Below are positions 63,633-64,000 of a stretch of 64,000 nt of DNA, in pieces. The stretch lies in contig NZ_AJTQ01000062.1 in NCBI RefSeq assembly GCF_000262345.1, positions 1 through 64,000 of the forward strand. Reading direction: 5' to 3'. The notes under the pieces were generated by a model. It worked only from the letters and a program-made list of their open reading frames with translations. It had not been told where the DNA came from and did not search any database. Each line of letters opens with the position of its first letter. Position 1 is the stretch's first letter. A program made the translations under genes and the position numbers. The stretch comes from Streptomyces xiaopingdaonensis (lineage in GTDB: Bacteria > Actinomycetota > Actinomycetes > Streptomycetales > Streptomycetaceae).

Positions 63633-64000
63633 GCACCGCAGCCCCTACGACCGCCACCGCAACGGCCCGTACCGTCACCGACGTACTCCAGCCGCGCAAC
63701 GTCCTCCTCGCCGGCATGCTCGGGATAGGTCTCGCGGCGGCCGGTGACTGGACGGGCATCCCCTGGGGCCTGCTGGGCGCCGTCTGCGCCGGGATCGTCC
63801 CGGCCGGCTACATCGAGTGGGAGCGCAAGCGCGGCACCTGGGGCGACCGGCACGTCGTCGACCGGACGAAGCGCGCGCCCATCTTCTTCGTCATCCTCGG
63901 CTCCATCGGCGTCGGTTCGCTCGTGATGGTCCTCGGCTCGGCGCCGACCGGCATCCTCGTGACGATGCTGGCGCTCTGGGCGATGACGGTGGTGCTCCTC
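63629..64000 (+). CDS. Membrane protein, cut by window end
   Basis: The partial gene (124 codons visible) runs off the edge. GTG start overlaps the MAB_1171c stop by four bases. It begins MSTAAPTTATATARTVTDVLQPRN, then three spans (VLLAGMLGIGLAAAGD, GLLGAVCAGIVPAGYIEW, FFVILGSIGVGSLVMVLGS) and a fourth beginning ILVTMLALWAMTVVLL. It may be a PAP2-like or unrelated polytopic protein; the active-site part would lie outside the window. Confidence 0.8.
   Translation, partial: MSTAAPTTATATARTVTDVLQPRNVLLAGMLGIGLAAAGDWTGIPWGLLGAVCAGIVPAGYIEWERKRGTWGDRHVVDRTKRAPIFFVILGSIGVGSLVMVLGSAPTGILVTMLALWAMTVVLL

Overview
The window is a high-GC actinomycete chromosome, almost certainly Streptomyces. Third codon positions are saturated with G/C and many genes start with GTG. 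Typical Streptomyces families are present: XRE-DUF5753/DUF397 pairs, DUF3151 next to fructose-bisphosphate aldolase, HspR in the dnaK operon, and MAB_1171c-type membrane proteins. Genes 383-43587 look like conserved chromosomal core. About 43.9-58 kb looks accessory, with a tRNA, a low-GC gene, an insertion sequence remnant and several TetR-controlled oxidoreductase cassettes. The right end is a conserved regulator/peptidase/membrane-protein cluster.

Left part (1-21.7 kb): a GntR regulator with a long Pro-rich insertion; a membrane Ser/Thr kinase with a duplicated extracellular module; a GNAT acetyltransferase; a degenerate lipid-kinase-like protein next to purA; a tryptophan-to-anthranilate operon (kynA, kynU and an alpha/beta hydrolase that is a good candidate for the formamidase step), with 8-nt overlaps at both junctions; an exported amidohydrolase; DUF3151, fba and pyrE; aldose epimerase, alpha/beta hydrolase, CoxG-like protein, DUF2617 and a kynurenine/methionine-type aminotransferase.

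Middle part (21.7-43.6 kb): a four-gene XRE-DUF5753/DUF397 regulatory locus; a three-gene operon encoding a WXG-type helical protein, a 776-residue protein and a lipoprotein (type VII secretion-like); YbjN protein; and the heat-shock loci clpB and dnaK-grpE-dnaJ-hspR. HAIR operators for HspR are visible in front of dnaK (two) and clpB (one, degenerate). Then follow a membrane iron-sulfur reductase, a MEDS-STAS/HATPase signalling pair, a Yip1-like protein, an exported SGNH hydrolase with a ricin-type lectin domain, a PRTase, dcd and a small zinc-ribbon protein.

Accessory part (43.9-58.4 kb): tRNA-Gly(CCC) followed by a roughly 50% GC TIGR02391-family gene (often seen near defence genes), a MarR fragment, a TetR-FAD monooxygenase operon with a palindromic operator, an IS5-family transposase remnant, an exported beta-lactamase-like serine hydrolase, TetR/aldo-keto reductase with twin operators, a TetR with two HTH domains plus membrane protein, SDR/TetR with a palindrome between them, a DHA2 MFS exporter and an AHSA1-like protein.

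Right end (58.5-64 kb): a surface protein with an SdrD-B-like domain. It is followed by a promoter-hairpin-terminator segment that looks like a roughly 210-nt structured RNA or attenuated leader. This lies directly in front of a translationally linked cluster: XRE regulator, ImmA/IrrE-type metallopeptidase, MAB_1171c membrane protein and a further membrane protein cut by the window edge.
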